A stretch of 64,000 bases of DNA, taken from NCBI GenBank assembly GCA_037974335.1, contig CM075729.1:92542592-92606591 (forward strand), given 5' to 3'. The DNA comes from Prionace glauca (lineage: Eukaryota > Chordata > Chondrichthyes > Carcharhiniformes > Carcharhinidae). Each line of letters starts with the position of its first letter. Positions within the stretch are counted from its first letter, which is position 1. The position numbers and the translations under genes are program-made. Positions 53,398 through 64,000 of the stretch are shown piece after piece. The notes beneath the pieces were generated by a model. The model saw nothing but the letters and a program-made list of their open reading frames with translations, was not told the origin of the DNA and made no database searches.

Positions 53398-53589
53398 TGG
53401 TTATTTCCTGGATTGTCTGGTGGTCAGCAGTTCAGCAAGATAGACTTGCCCCAACCTTATCTCCACAGAAGGTGGCAGCTGAGATTCAAACACTGCTGAT
53501 GATTAGTACCTACAAGGGATTGTTCCAATATAAATGCCTCATGTTTTGAATAACATCAACATTGACCATATTCCAGAAATAAATGGACC

Positions 53590-55446
53590 AAATTTTTATA
53601 GATATATAAAAAGGAAGAGGCTGGCTAGGGTGAACGTTGGTCCTTTAGAGGATGAGAAAGGGGAGCTAGTGGTAGGGGATGGGGATGTGGCTGAGGTCCT
53701 GAATAACTTTTTTGTTTCTGTCTTCACGGAGGAGGACGTGAATAATTTGCCGGGTGTTAGAGATGGAAAAGTGGTAGGACTGGAGGGTCTTAATGACATT
53801 ACTGTTACTAGAGAGGTGGTGCTCAACAGACTGGAGGGGGCTGATGGTGGACAAGTCGCCAGATCCGGATGGAATGCATCCGAGGGTTCTGAAAGAAATG
53901 GCGGAGGTGATAGTGGATGCCTTGGTGGTTATATTCCAGATGTCGCTGGATTCCGGGGAAGTGCCGGAAGATTGGAAAACGGCTAATGTTACGCCGTTGT
54001 TTAAGAAGGGTGCCAGGCAAAAGGCAGGGAATTATAGGCCGGTTAGTTTAACGTCTGTGGTAGGTAAAATGTTAGAATCCGTCATCACGGAGGAAATAGC
54101 GAGGCATCTTGAGGGGAATTGCTTGATAGAGCAGACGCAGCACGGTTTCGTTAAAGGGAAGTCGTGTCTGACAAATTTATTGGAGTTCTATGAGGATGTG
54201 TCTAGGGCGATGGATAGAGGAGAGCCGGTGGATGTGGTCTTTCTGGATTTTCAGAAGGCGTTTGACAAGGTACCTCACAGGAGGTTATTGCAGAAGGTCA
54301 GGGGACAGGGAGTTGGGGGTAGGGTGTTAGCGTGGATAGAGGATTGGTTGTCAAATAGGAGGTAGAGAGTGGGGGTCAATGGGTGCTATTCGGATTGGCG
54401 GATGGTGACTAGTGGAGTGCCTCAGGGGTTGGTGCTGGGGCCTCAGCTATAGATCATTTATATAGATGATCTGGAGGAGGGAACCAAGTGTAGGGTGTCG
54501 AAATTTGCTGATGACACCAAGATTGGTGGAACAGCAAATTGTGCGGAGGGTGTGGAGAGTCTGCAGAAGGATCTAGATAGGCTGGGCGAATGGGCCAGGA
54601 AATGGCAAATGGAATTTAATGTTGGCAAGTGCGAGGTGGTCCACTTTGGTAGGAATAATGGTAGGAAGGATTATCACTTACATGGCGAAAAACTGCAGCA
54701 GGCGACGGTGCAGAGGGACCTTGGGGTCCTTGTGCATGAGTCGCAAAAACCCAGCTTGCAGGTGCAGCAGGTGGTCAGGAAGGCGAATGGGATGCTGGCC
54801 TTCATAGCGAAGGGGATTGAATATAAAAGTAGGGAGGTCTTGCTGCAGCTGTATAGGGCATTGGTGAGGCCGCAGCTGGAGTACTGTGTGCAGTTTTGGG
54901 CGCCATACTTACGCAAGGATGTTTTGGCCCTGGAGGGAGTGCAGAGGAGGTTTACTCGGCTGATACCGGAGTTGAAGGGGTTGAGCTATGAGGAGAGGCT
55001 GAATAAACTAGGCTTGTACTCGTTAGAGTTTAGAAGAATGAGGGGAGATCTCATTGAGACGTATAAGATGATGAACGGGATGGATAGGATAGAGGTGGAG
55101 AGACTGTTCCTGCTCAGAAAGAATAATAGGATTAGGGGGCACAGCCTCAAGATAAAGGGGGGGGGGCGGTTTAGAACGGAGTTGAGGAGGAACTTCTTCA
55201 CTCAAAGGGTGGTGAATCTCTGGAATTCTCTGCCCGTTGAAGTGGTGGAGGCTGCCTCGCTAAATATTTTTAAGACGCAGGTTGATAGGTTTTTGATAAG
55301 AGAGGGGTTTAAGGGTTATGGGGAGAGGGCGAGAATGTGGAACTGAGCCATGACAGATCAGCCATGATCTTATTGAATGGCGGGGCAGGCTCGAAGGGCT
55401 AGATGGCCTACTCCTGCTCCTATTTCTTATGTTCTTATGTTCTTAA
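53590..55446 (+). mobile_element. CR1-like LINE family A, copy 3
   Basis: From RYIKRKRLARVNVGPLEDEK (53,595) it covers the RT: VVFLDFQKAFDKVPHRRLL, then FADDTKIGG and a long open end part (54,495-55,346) with FFTQRVVNLWNSLPVEVVEA. Breaks: a frame change near 53,840, TAG at 54,362 (Gln in copy 1) and TAG at 54,450-54,452 after LGPQL. The tail is TTCTTATGTTCTTATGTTCT. Confidence 0.92.
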
Positions 55447-56552
55447 ATATTAAGAGGACTCTACAGTGTCCAGTGTTATTTAGATGACGTTCTATTCACA
55501 GGCAAAGATGAACAGGAACACTTACAAAACTTAGAGGAAGCACAGGAGCCTCTGGAGGCATACAATCTGTGTGTGAATTATTGAGATCACGTAATGGATG
55601 ACCTCCACAAAGAATCTAAGCGAATGACAGCGATCCAAGACCACAGAATGTGTAACAGCTGTGATCATTTTTAGGACAGATCAATTATTATGGGAAGTTC
55701 ATCCCAAACCTTTCAGCAATACTAAAGCCACTTCATACTTTGTGCGCGCACCAACAATGGAATTGGACAAAGGAGTGTGAAAGGGCACACAAAGAAGTTA
55801 AATATATGCTCAAGCAGTTGGAGGTAATGGTCCACTTTAACACAGAGTTGAAAATTCAAATAGCATGTGATGCAATGCTTACATAATGGTAAGTGGGTCA
55901 ATAGCGTTCATATCATGAACATTATCAAGCTCGGAACAAAATTATGCACCATCTGAGAAAGAAGCACTCAGCCTAATTTTTGGCATTAAATTATTTCACC
56001 AGTACTATCGGATTTGTGGAAAGGCTAGTACAGTCACTGAAACATGCCAACAAAACATCAAAAGATGAAGGTTCGCTATCCAGGAGAGGAAACAACATTC
56101 TCATGTCCTAAAGGAACATGCTACCACATAAAATTCACTGACAGTGTTCCCGAGAAGGAAACTGAAAACTAAATTCAATCTACTCGCACCACCTGACACT
56201 ACTACAATGGCAAAGCAACAACAACAAGCACAAGTTATGCGCTGTGAACAAACATTGAAACTGAGGAGTTTTAAACAAGGAGAAAGAGTTTTAGTGAGAA
56301 ACTACTTTATAAGTGGGAAGTGGGTAGTTGTAACTGTTCTAGCTAAGGCAGGCCTGATTTCTTATACAGCGCAACTTGATGACGAAAGACTTTGGCAGAG
56401 ACACAAAGCTCAAATCCTCACTTCAAAAATGAATGAGCAGAGGCAGTATCAGAAAGCTCATGTCGGACATTCAAGGTTGTGAAATCCCTAAACCAAGGAT
56501 TACAACATACTCCAGTATAACCAACAACATTTACTCCCATTTGGAAATAAGT

Positions 56553-57940
56553 GGATGTATTAGTGAGAGGCAACATGGTTTTGTCTCAAGAGAGGTCATG
56601 TCTCACTAACTTGATCGAGTTTTTCAAGGAAGTGATGAAGATGATCGATGAGGGTAGGGCAGTGGATGTTGTCTACATGGACTTCAGTAAGGCCTTTGAC
56701 AAGGTCGCTCATAGAACATAGAACAGTACAGCACCGTACAGGCCCTTCGGCCCTTGATGTTGCGCCGACCAGTGGAACCAATCCAATGACCCTCTAACCT
56801 AAACTGTTCCATATTCTTACAGCAGACTGGTGCAGGTGGTGAAGTCACATGGGATCAGAGGTGAGCTGGCAAGGTGGATACAGAACTGGCTCCGTCATAG
56901 AAGACAGAGGGTAGCAATGGAAGGGTGTGTTTCTGAATGGAGGGCTGTGACAAGTGGTGTTCCTCAGGGATCAATGCTGGGATCTTTGCTGTTTGTAATA
57001 TATATATATATATAAATGATTTGGAAGAAAATATAACTGGTTTGATTAGTAAGTTTACAGATGCCACAAAGGTTGGTGGATTTGCAGATAGCAAGGAGGA
57101 CTATCAGAGGATACAGCAGGATATAGATCAGTTGGACATGGGTAGAGAGATGGCAGATAGAATTTAGTCCAGGTAAATGTGAGGTAATATATTTTGGAAG
57201 GTCTAAAATGCATTATAGGAAATATACAGTAAATGGCAGAATCCTTAACAGCATTGATAGACAGAGGGATCTGGGTGTACAGGTACAGAGGTCACTGAAA
57301 ATGGCAACGCAGGTGCATGTGTCAAGAAGATATACAGTATTTTGCCTTCATTGGCCTGAGCATTGAGTTTAAACATTGGCAAGACATCTTACAGTTTAGA
57401 GAACCATAGTTAAGTCCCACTTGGAATATAGTGTTCAATTCTGGTTGCCACATTATCAGAAGATGTGGAGGTTTTGGAGAGGTAATAGAAAAGATTTACC
57501 AGGATGTTGTCTGGTATGGAGGGCATTAACTATGAGGAGAGGGCAGAGAACTTTGGTTTGTTCTCACTGGAACAATGAGGGGCAACTAGATAAAAGTCTA
57601 CAAGATTATGAAGGGCATGAATAGAGTAAAGTAGTCCCAGGGTGGAACCAGAGGCATAGATTTAATGTCCGAGGGCCAAGGTTTAAAGGAGACGTACGAG
57701 ACAAGTTTTTTGCACAGAGGGTGGTGGGTGCCTGGAACTCATTACTGGGAGAGGTAGTGGAATCTGATACGATAGTGAGTTTTAAGAGGTCTTTGGACAA
57801 ATACACGAACAGGATAGGAATATAGGGATATCGTCCCCAGAAGAGTAAGGGGTATTAGTTCAGTCGGGCATGGTCGGTGCAGACTTGGAGATCCAAAGGG
57901 CCTGTTCCTGTGCTGTAATTGTCTTTGTTCTCTGTTCTCT
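56553..57940 (+). mobile_element. CR1-like LINE family F, with a nested fragment
   Basis: It encodes SERQHGFVSRERSCLTNLIE-like, VDVVYMDFSKAFDKV, KSHGIRGELARWIQNWLRHR and TSGVPQGSMLGSLLFVIYI (56,830-57,015), then a FTDATKVGG version of the FADDT motif, and [19 protein letters not shown]-like sequence to the tail TCTTTGTTCTCTGTTCTCTG. Several frame breaks. A 112-bp family B-like tail (56,710-56,822) splits the motif FDKV from the next helix. Confidence 0.85.
56710..56822 (-). mobile_element. Family B-like LINE tail nested in LINE F
   Basis: CATAGAACATAGAACAGTAC, AGGCCCTTCGGCCCTTGATG and TTGCGCCGACCAGT match the 3' end of family B in reverse. Only about 110 bp are present. Confidence 0.85.
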
Positions 57941-58360
57941 GGAAACTGACAACGAAGCAACTTCACAAGATGAAGTATGTGATATTCATGCGGAACAGAC
58001 TATTGAGGATGCGAAAGATCAGACTCCAGAATGACATATCTTACCAAAACAAATCAGCATTCACCAAAAGGATCCTAATATTAATTGTATATGTTTAGGT
58101 AATAACACTTGGCAATGTAACTGATGTTCATAATGGGTAATAATTAATGTTTCAAAGTTTGTTGTTGTACTATTGAAGTAAAGGGGAGGGATGTCATGCA
58201 CTGTGAAACAATACATGTGTTATTGGTCACATGGCATGCTGGAGCTGCCTCAGGAGGTATTTGAGAGTCTCTCAATCTCTCTTCCATTTTAGATTGAGAT
58301 GAAGCAACACCTATCTCAGTAAACTGTGACTATTTAGTTACGTGACCATATTACGGCAAC

Positions 58361-58800
58361 AAATTCTCTTGCTCTTTGCGGTCTATGAAATAAGACATCC
58401 AAAAACATAACGATGCCCAATGCTGAATTCTTGTGGGTGCAATTGATGGAATAGCCGTGTTTTCTTTAAAAAGACCCAAGAGCAGTTTGTGGTCAGAAGC
58501 AGTGGTGAAGTACCTACTGTACAAATACTGGTGGAATTTCTTGACACCAGAAACTATTGATAATCCTTCTTTTTCGGTTTGTAAGTCATCTTTTTTGGCC
58601 TCAGAGAGTGTTCTTGAGACATAGCCAATTGGTCTTTCAGATCTGTCATCCATCTCATGGGACAATATCACCACATGGAGAGGCATCACAAGTCAACTGA
58701 AGTTTCTTAGGTTAAAATGTACTAACAATTCAAAGACTGGAGCAATTGTTATGCTCTGATGAAAGCTTCTTTCTGGGGAGTCTTTCAAGACAAACGCTGA
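58361..58800 (-). mobile_element. Ty3/gypsy RNase H fossil
   Basis: The reverse-strand frame 58,351-58,689 resembles the RNase H region of gypsy pol. It faces the neighbouring fossil and is from another copy. It is a short, broken piece. Confidence 0.7.
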
Positions 58801-58804
58801 TACC

Positions 58805-59950
58805 CGAGAATGCAAGGGGATCAATAACATAGGAATATAGGAATTTGGAGCAGAAGTAGACAAGTCCAGCCCTTTGAGCCTGCTCCACCATTCATGGCTG
58901 ATCTCTCCCCATCTCAAATCCACCTCCTACAAGTTCACCATATCCCACATTCCACTTTTTTTTATTAGAAATATGTTTATCTCCCTCAAATCTGGCACCT
59001 TGTGCACTAGTCACTGAAGATAAGCATGCAGATGCAGTAGGCAGTAAAGAAGGCAAATGGTATTTTGACCTTCATTGCAAGGGGTTTTGAGTACAGAAAT
59101 TTTGATGTGTTGTTGCAATTATACAGGGACTTAGTGAGGCCACATCTCAAATATTGTGTGCAGTTTTGGTCTCTATTTCTGAAGAAGGATGTTCTTGCTC
59201 TCGAAGGAGTGCAGCAAAGGTCTACCAGGCTGATTCCAAGGATGGCGGGACTGATGTATGTGGAAAGATTAGTTAGGTTAGTGTTATTTTCACTGGAGTT
59301 CAGACAATTGGAGGGTGGGGAATCCCACTGAGACTTATAAAATTCTAACAGGACTAGTCAGGGTAGGTACAGGTAGGATGTTCCAATGGTGGGAGTGTCC
59401 AGAATCAGGGGTCAGAGTCTGAGGATTTGGGGAGACCATTTTGGACAGAGATGAGGAGACATTTCTTCACCCAAAGAGAGGTGAGCCTGTGGAATTCATT
59501 ACCATTGGAATTAGTTGATGCCAAAACAGTAAATGTTTTCAAGAGACGGCTGGATTTGGCACTTTGGATGAATGGGATCACGGGTTATGGGAGAAAGCAG
59601 CATTAGGCTATTGAGTTGGATGATCAGCCATGATCATGATGAAGGGTGGAGCAGGTGCGAAGGGGCAAATGGCCTCCTCCTATCTTCTATATTTCCCTCT
59701 TGAAACCATTTAATGATTCAGACTCCACTGTGCCTTGGGGCAGCAAATTCTACCAATTCACCACCCCTCTCAGTTTTAAACCTACTGCCTCTCAGCCGAT
59801 ACATGTGACCTCTTTTTTTCTACATTGCCCCATAAGAGGAAACATTTGGTCTACATTTATTTTAGCAATTTCTTTAATAATTTTATATATCTTGATCAGA
59901 TCCCCTCTCACCCTTCGAAACTCCAGTGAGTACAAGTTTGATAAAGAAAC
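58805..59950 (-). mobile_element. Old CR1-like LINE 3' end, split by another LINE
   Basis: The tail side (58,805-58,984) has CAGCCCTTTGAGCCTGCTCC. The sequence resumes at 59,691-59,950 with the C-terminal RT region in reverse (CATTGCCCCATAAGAGGAAA and GATCAGATCCCCTCTCACCC). A + strand LINE fragment lies between. Confidence 0.65.
58985..59690 (+). mobile_element. Old CR1-like LINE fragment nested in a reverse one
   Basis: The frame 59,065-59,331 reads MTFIARGFEYRNFDVLLQLY, RDLVRPHLKYCVQFWSLFLK and KDVLALEGVQQRSTRLIPRM. The end includes HFFTQREVSLWNS-like sequence near 59,465 and GCAAATGGCCTCCTCC. It carries several breaks. Confidence 0.7.
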
Positions 59951-59964
59951 ACCCATAGTAATTT

Positions 59965-60090
59965 GAAACCAAAAGAGAAAATGCTGGAAAATCTCAGCAG
60001 GTCTGGCAGCATCTGTAAGGAAAGAAAGGAGCTGATGTTTCAAGTCCAGATGACCCTTTGTCAAAGTGGAAAGGCATAGAATAAAAGGCA
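59965..60090 (+). repeat. Short dispersed repeat (CAGCAGGTC-GGCAGCATCT type)
   Basis: AATGCTGGAAAATCTCAGCA, GGTCTGGCAGCATCTG and GATGACCCTTTGTCAAAG form the repeat also found in part at 42.4 kb. It is non-coding. Confidence 0.65.
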
Positions 60091-60094
60091 AAGC

Positions 60095-61690
60095 TGCCCC
60101 ACAAGGTTGTGTTCTCAGCCTCCTAACTATACTCCTTATATACCTATGAATGTGCGGCCAAATTCCCCTCCAATTTGATTTTCAAGTTTGCTGATGACAC
60201 CGCCATAGTGGGTTGGATCTCAAACAATGATAAGACAGAGTACAGGAATGAGATAGAGAATCTTGTGAACTGGTGCAGCAACAATATCTCTCCCTCAATG
60301 TCAACATAACGAAGGAGATTGTCATTGACTTCAGGAAGTATAAAGGAGAACGTCCCCCTGTCTATGTCAACGGGGACAAAGTAGAAAGGGCCGACAGCTT
60401 CAAGTTTTTAGGTGTCCAGATCACCAACAATATGTCCTGGTCCCCCCCATGCCGACATCATAGTTACAAAAGCCCATCAGCGCCTCTACTTTCTCAGAAG
60501 ACTAAGGAAATTTGGCATGTCAGCTACAGCTCTCACCAACTTTTACAGATGCACCATAGAAAGTATTCTCTCTGGTTGTATCACAGCTTGGTAAGGCTCC
60601 TGCTCTGCCCAAGACTGTATGAATGAAGCCGAATCCATCACGCAAACTAACCTCCCATCCATTGACTCTGTTTACACTTCCCACTGCCTCGGCAAAGCAG
60701 CCAGCATAATTAAGGATCCCACACACCCCGAATATTCTCTCTTCCACCTTCTTCCATCGGGAAAAAGATACAAAAGTCTGAGGTCACGTACCAATCGACT
60801 AAGAACAGCTTCTTCCCTGCTGCTGTCAAGACTTTTGAATGGACTTACCTTGCATTTAGTTGATCTTTCTCTGCACACTATCTATGACTGTAACACTACA
60901 TTCTGTACTCTCTCGTACATAGATCCCTGAAAGTTGGGAGTCAAGTAGATAAGGTTGTTAAGAAGGCATACGGTGTCTTGGCGTTTATTGGTAGGGGGAT
61001 TGAATTTAGGAGTCGCAGCGTCATGTTGCAACTGTACACAACTCTCGTGCGGCCGCATTTGGAGTATTGTGTGCAGTTCTGGTCCCCACATTACAGGAAG
61101 GATGTGGAGGCTTGGGAGAGGGTGCAGAGAAGGTTTACCAGGATGTTGCCTGGTATGGAGGGGAGGTCCTATGAGGTAAGGCTGAGGGATTTGGGGTTGT
61201 TTTCGCTGGAAAGAAGGCGGCTAAGAGGGGATCTTACTGAAACATATAAGATGATTAGAGGTTTAGATAGGATGGATAGTAATAGCCTTTTTCCTCTGAT
61301 GGAGAAAGCTAGCACGAGGGGGCATGGCTTTAAATTAAGAGGGGGTAGTTATAGGACTGATGTCAGGGGTAGGTTCTTTACCCAGAGGGTGGTGAGGGAT
61401 TGGAATGCCCTGCCTGCTGCAGTTGTAAATGTGCCTAGTTTGGGGGCATTTAAGAGATCCGTGGATAGGTTTATGGACAAAAAGGGATTGGTTTAGGTTA
61501 GTGGGTCATTGTTTTTGTAACTGGTCGGCACAACATCATGGGCCGAAGGGCCTGTTCTGCGCTGTAATATTCTATGTTCTATGTTTCCTTTCCTATGAAC
61601 AGTTGTTTTGTCTGTATAGCATGCAAGAAACAATGCTTTTCATTGTATGTTAATACATGTGACAATAATAAATCAAATCAAATTAGAAAG
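60095..61690 (+). mobile_element. Rex-like LINE, interrupted by a family B copy
   Basis: It starts at an RT motif (QGCVLSLLTILLIY-like) and reads FADDTAIVG at about 60,189, NVNITKEIVIDFRKYKGERP and ADSFKFLGVQITNNMSW (60,273-60,626), then RCTIESILSGCITAW. The part 60,690-60,914 matches the EYSLFHLLPSGKRYKSL-type C-terminus. The 3' end resumes after the insertion (61,586-61,690) with ATGTTAATACATGTGACAAT and AATCAAATCAAA. A few frame breaks. Confidence 0.75.
60915..61585 (+). mobile_element. CR1-like LINE family B nested in the Rex-like LINE
   Basis: The frame 60,978-61,496 is open from AFIGRGIEFRSRSVMLQLYT to the LINE stop, including FFTQRVVRDWNALPAAVV. It is truncated at HRSLKV. The tail is TTCTATGTTCTATG. 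The insertion site, compared with the intact reverse piece at 42.2 kb, shows no target duplication. Confidence 0.9.
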
Positions 61691-62100
61691 TGGGAGATAT
61701 TTATAATGCAGGATGAGGAAATAAAAGATGAGTCATAGCCATAGAAACCAGAGGAAAAGACTGCTAATAGCTCCACAAAGAGAATAAAAGCTGTGAATGG
61801 CCAAACAGCAGAGAAGCTGTAAGTTATGACAGATGAAGATGTTGAGCTGGGTGTGTGCGCGTGTGTGGAAAGGACAGAGGTAGAATGTAGAAAAGGGGAA
61901 GTGGGAGGGAGAAAAGGTAAGGCTAGGGGGATGAAGTGAGGAGAAAGAGTGGTTGGTGGAAGAAAAATGAAGAAAGACAATAAAGAAATAAAGGCAGAGA
62001 GCAGTAAAAAATTAAATAAAATGGAATGAAAACAAAGGTGGCCAAGGTGGGGTAGACGAAAGCATCTCAAGTTGTTGAATTTGATGTTGAGACCAAAAGG
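61691..62100 (+). other. No feature recognised
   Basis: A-rich and purine-rich sequence with no gene or repeat that I can name. The 144-codon reverse frame across it is serine- and proline-rich, low in complexity, and runs into the next LINE, so I do not call it. Confidence 0.4.
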
Positions 62101-63521
62101 AACATAGAACATAGAACATTACAGCTCAGAACTGGCCCTTCGGCCCACCATGTTGTGCCGACCAATTAAAAAACAATGACCCTCTAACCTAAACCAATCC
62201 CTTTTTGTCCATAAACCTATCCACGGATCTCTTAAACGCCCCCAAACTAGGCGCATTTACAACTGCAGCAGGCAGGGCATTCCAATCCCTCACCACCCTC
62301 TGGGTAAAGAACCTACCCCTGACATCCGTCCTATAACTACCACCCCTTAATTTAAAGCCATGCCCCCTCGTGCTAGCTTTCTCCATCCTAGGAAAAAGGC
62401 TATCACTATCCACCCTATCTAAACCTCTAATCATCTTATATGTTTCAATAAGATCCCCTCTTAGCCTCCTTCTTTCCAGCGAAAACAACCCCAAATCCCT
62501 CAACCTCTCCTCATAGGACCACCCCTCCATACCAGGCAACATCCTGGTAAATCTCCTCTGCACCTTCTCCAAAGCCTCCACATCCTTCCTGTAATGTGGG
62601 GACCAGAACTGCACACAGTACTCCAAGTGCGGCCGCACCAGAGTTGTGTATAGTTGCAACATGACGCTGCGACTCCTAAATTCAATCCCCCTACCAATAA
62701 ACGCCAAGACACTGTATGCCTTCTTAACAACCTTATCTACTTGACTCCCAACTTTCAGGGATCTATGTACACATACACCTAGATCCCTCTGCTCATCCAC
62801 ACTATTCAAAGTCCTCCCATTAGCCCTATACTCGACACATCTGTTATTCCTACCAAAGTGAATTACCTCACACTTCTCCGCATTAAACTCCATCCGCCAC
62901 CTCTCGGCCCAGCTCTGCAACCTGTCTAAGTCTTCCTGCAAACTATGACACCCTTCATCACTATCTACCACACCTCCGACTTTGGTGTCATCAGCAAATT
63001 TACTAATCCACCCAACTATACCCTCATCCAGATCATTAATAAAAATTACAAACAGCAGTGGCCCCAAAACAGATCCCTGGGGCACACCACTCGTAACCGA
63101 ACTCCATGATGAATATTTACCATCAACCACCACCCTCTGCCTTCTATCCGCTAGCCAATTCCTGATCCAATTCCCTAGATCACCCCCATCCCATACATCT
63201 GCATTTTCTGCAGAAGCCTACCATGGTGAACCTTATCAAACGCCTTACTAAAATCCATATACACCACGTCCACTGCCTTACCCCCATCCACCTCTTTGGT
63301 CACTTTCTCAAAGAACTCAATAAGGTTAGTAAGGCATGACCTACCCTGCTGACCATGACCATGCTGACAAAACCATGCTGACTATCTCCAATCAATTCAT
63401 TACTCTCCAAATAACTATAAATCCTATCCTGAATACTTTTTTCTAAAACCTTGCCCACAACAGAAGTGAGACTCACCGGTCTATAATTCCCGGGGAAGTC
63501 TCTGTTCCCCTTCTTAAACAA
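62101..63521 (-). mobile_element. CR1-like LINE family B, longest copy
   Basis: The reverse-strand ORF 62,189-63,133 (314 codons) runs from TSGVPQGSVLGPLLFVIFIN through FADDTKVGG to FFTQRVVRDWNALPAAVV. Upstream, 63,300-63,602 adds NYRPVSLTSVVGKVLEKSI and ELIGDSQHGFV. Breaks between the parts include a small duplication of CCATGACCATGCTGA-like sequence near 63,350 and a lost base near 63,190. The tail starts AACATAGAACATAGAACATT. Confidence 0.92.
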
Positions 63522-64000
63522 TTTATATAGATGATCTGGAGGAGGGAACCGAGTGTAGGGTGTCGAAATTTGCTGATGACACCAAGATTGGGGGAACAGC
63601 AAATTGTGCGGAGGGTGTGGAGAGTCTGCAGAAGGATCTATAAAGGCTGGGCGAATGGGCCAGGAAATGGCAAATGGAATTTAATGTTGGCAAATGTGAG
63701 GTGGTCCACTTTGGTAGGAAGAATGGTAGGAAGGACTATTACTTACGTGGCGAAAAACTGCAGCAGGCGACGGTGCAGAGGGACCTCGGAGTCCTTGTGC
63801 ATGAGTCGCAAAAACCCAGCTTGCAGGTGCAGCAGGTGGTCAGGAAGGCGAATGGGATGCTGGCCTTCATAGCGAGGGGGATTGAATATAAAAGTAGGGA
63901 GGTCTTGCTGCAGCTGTATAGGGCATTGGTGAGGCTGCAGCTGGAGTACTGTGTGCAGTTTTGGGCGCCGCACCTGCGCAAAGATATTTTGGCCTTGGAG
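63522..64000 (+). mobile_element. CR1-like LINE family A, copy 4, runs off the window
   Basis: It starts inside the RT at TTTATATAGATGATCTGGAG (IYIDDLEE), then FADDTKIGGTANCAEGVES, WARKWQMEFNVGKCEVVHFG and RDLGVLVHESQKP. One stop (TAA for the aspartate-arginine region, near 63,640) is visible. Its cut 5' end directly abuts the cut 5' end of the reverse family B copy. Confidence 0.9.

Larger units (their letters stand above)
52423..58360 (+). mobile_element. Ty3/gypsy LTR retrotransposon fossil with three nested elements
   Basis: Pieces of protease/RT (52,425-53,078 and 53,398-53,590), RT to RNase H (55,447-56,100) and the integrase end (56,144-56,482) lie in order on the + strand. A polypurine tract at about 58,180 and a probable 3' LTR (58,192-58,360) follow. 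It is broken by many changes and by an HE1 SINE, LINE A copy 3 and LINE F. It is old. Confidence 0.7.

Noticed and set aside
52423-58360. Gypsy element as a functional retrovirus-like element
   Set aside because: It is an old broken fossil with many interruptions and three nested insertions.

Overview
This window looks like germline DNA from a cartilaginous fish, most likely a shark. It carries two complete immunoglobulin light-chain units in the cluster layout typical of elasmobranchs (one V, one J, one C, repeated). Both V segments carry a 12-spacer recombination signal and both J segments a 23-spacer signal, the kappa-type arrangement. The rest of the window is full of tRNA-derived SINEs of the elasmobranch HE1 type and of CR1-like LINEs. 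I worked by eye, so species and repeat family names are from memory and percent identities were not computed.

Unit 1 (about 131-10,705, + strand): LINE tail, polypurine tract, promoter with TATA box, leader exon 848-896, V exon 1082-1380, 12-RSS, a 61-bp minisatellite of 27 units (1414-3056), 23-RSS, J 3357-3391, a 5.8-kb J-C intron full of old LINE and SINE remains, C exon 9177-9505 and poly(A) signal. Unit 2 (about 25,431-39,950, + strand) is a paralogous copy with the same order: leader 26,146-26,194, V 26,380-26,677, 43 minisatellite units (26,711-29,329), J 29,624-29,658, a 9.1-kb J-C intron, C 38,764-39,092. Each unit can be rearranged within itself by RAG and spliced to give one light chain. 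All four coding pieces are open in both units. The V exons differ almost only in CDR codons, and the C domains encode the same protein. After duplication each unit gained its own insertions: foldback elements, a SINE, and in unit 2 a 2.6-kb LINE with a 714-codon open reading frame.

The spacer (10.7-25.4 kb) and the right flank (40-64 kb) hold no host gene that I can recognise. They are nested layers of non-LTR elements, named A to F here by their protein and tail differences: A ends in a TTCTTATG-type tail, B and C in TTCTATG, D in TTCTTTG. There are also older CR1-like and L2/Rex-like remains, HE1 SINEs, a palindromic foldback element, and several broken Ty3/gypsy fossils that served as landing sites for younger LINEs.

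The observations most worth following are: (1) V divergence confined to CDRs between otherwise near-identical units; (2) a large minisatellite between V and J, expanded differently in the two units, each repeat holding a 23-RSS-like motif; (3) a palindromic foldback element with 12-15-bp target duplications and reciprocal empty sites in the two units; (4) a LINE family that carries an HE1-like SINE body in its 3' end; (5) two LINE copies sharing the same two-base nonsense change.
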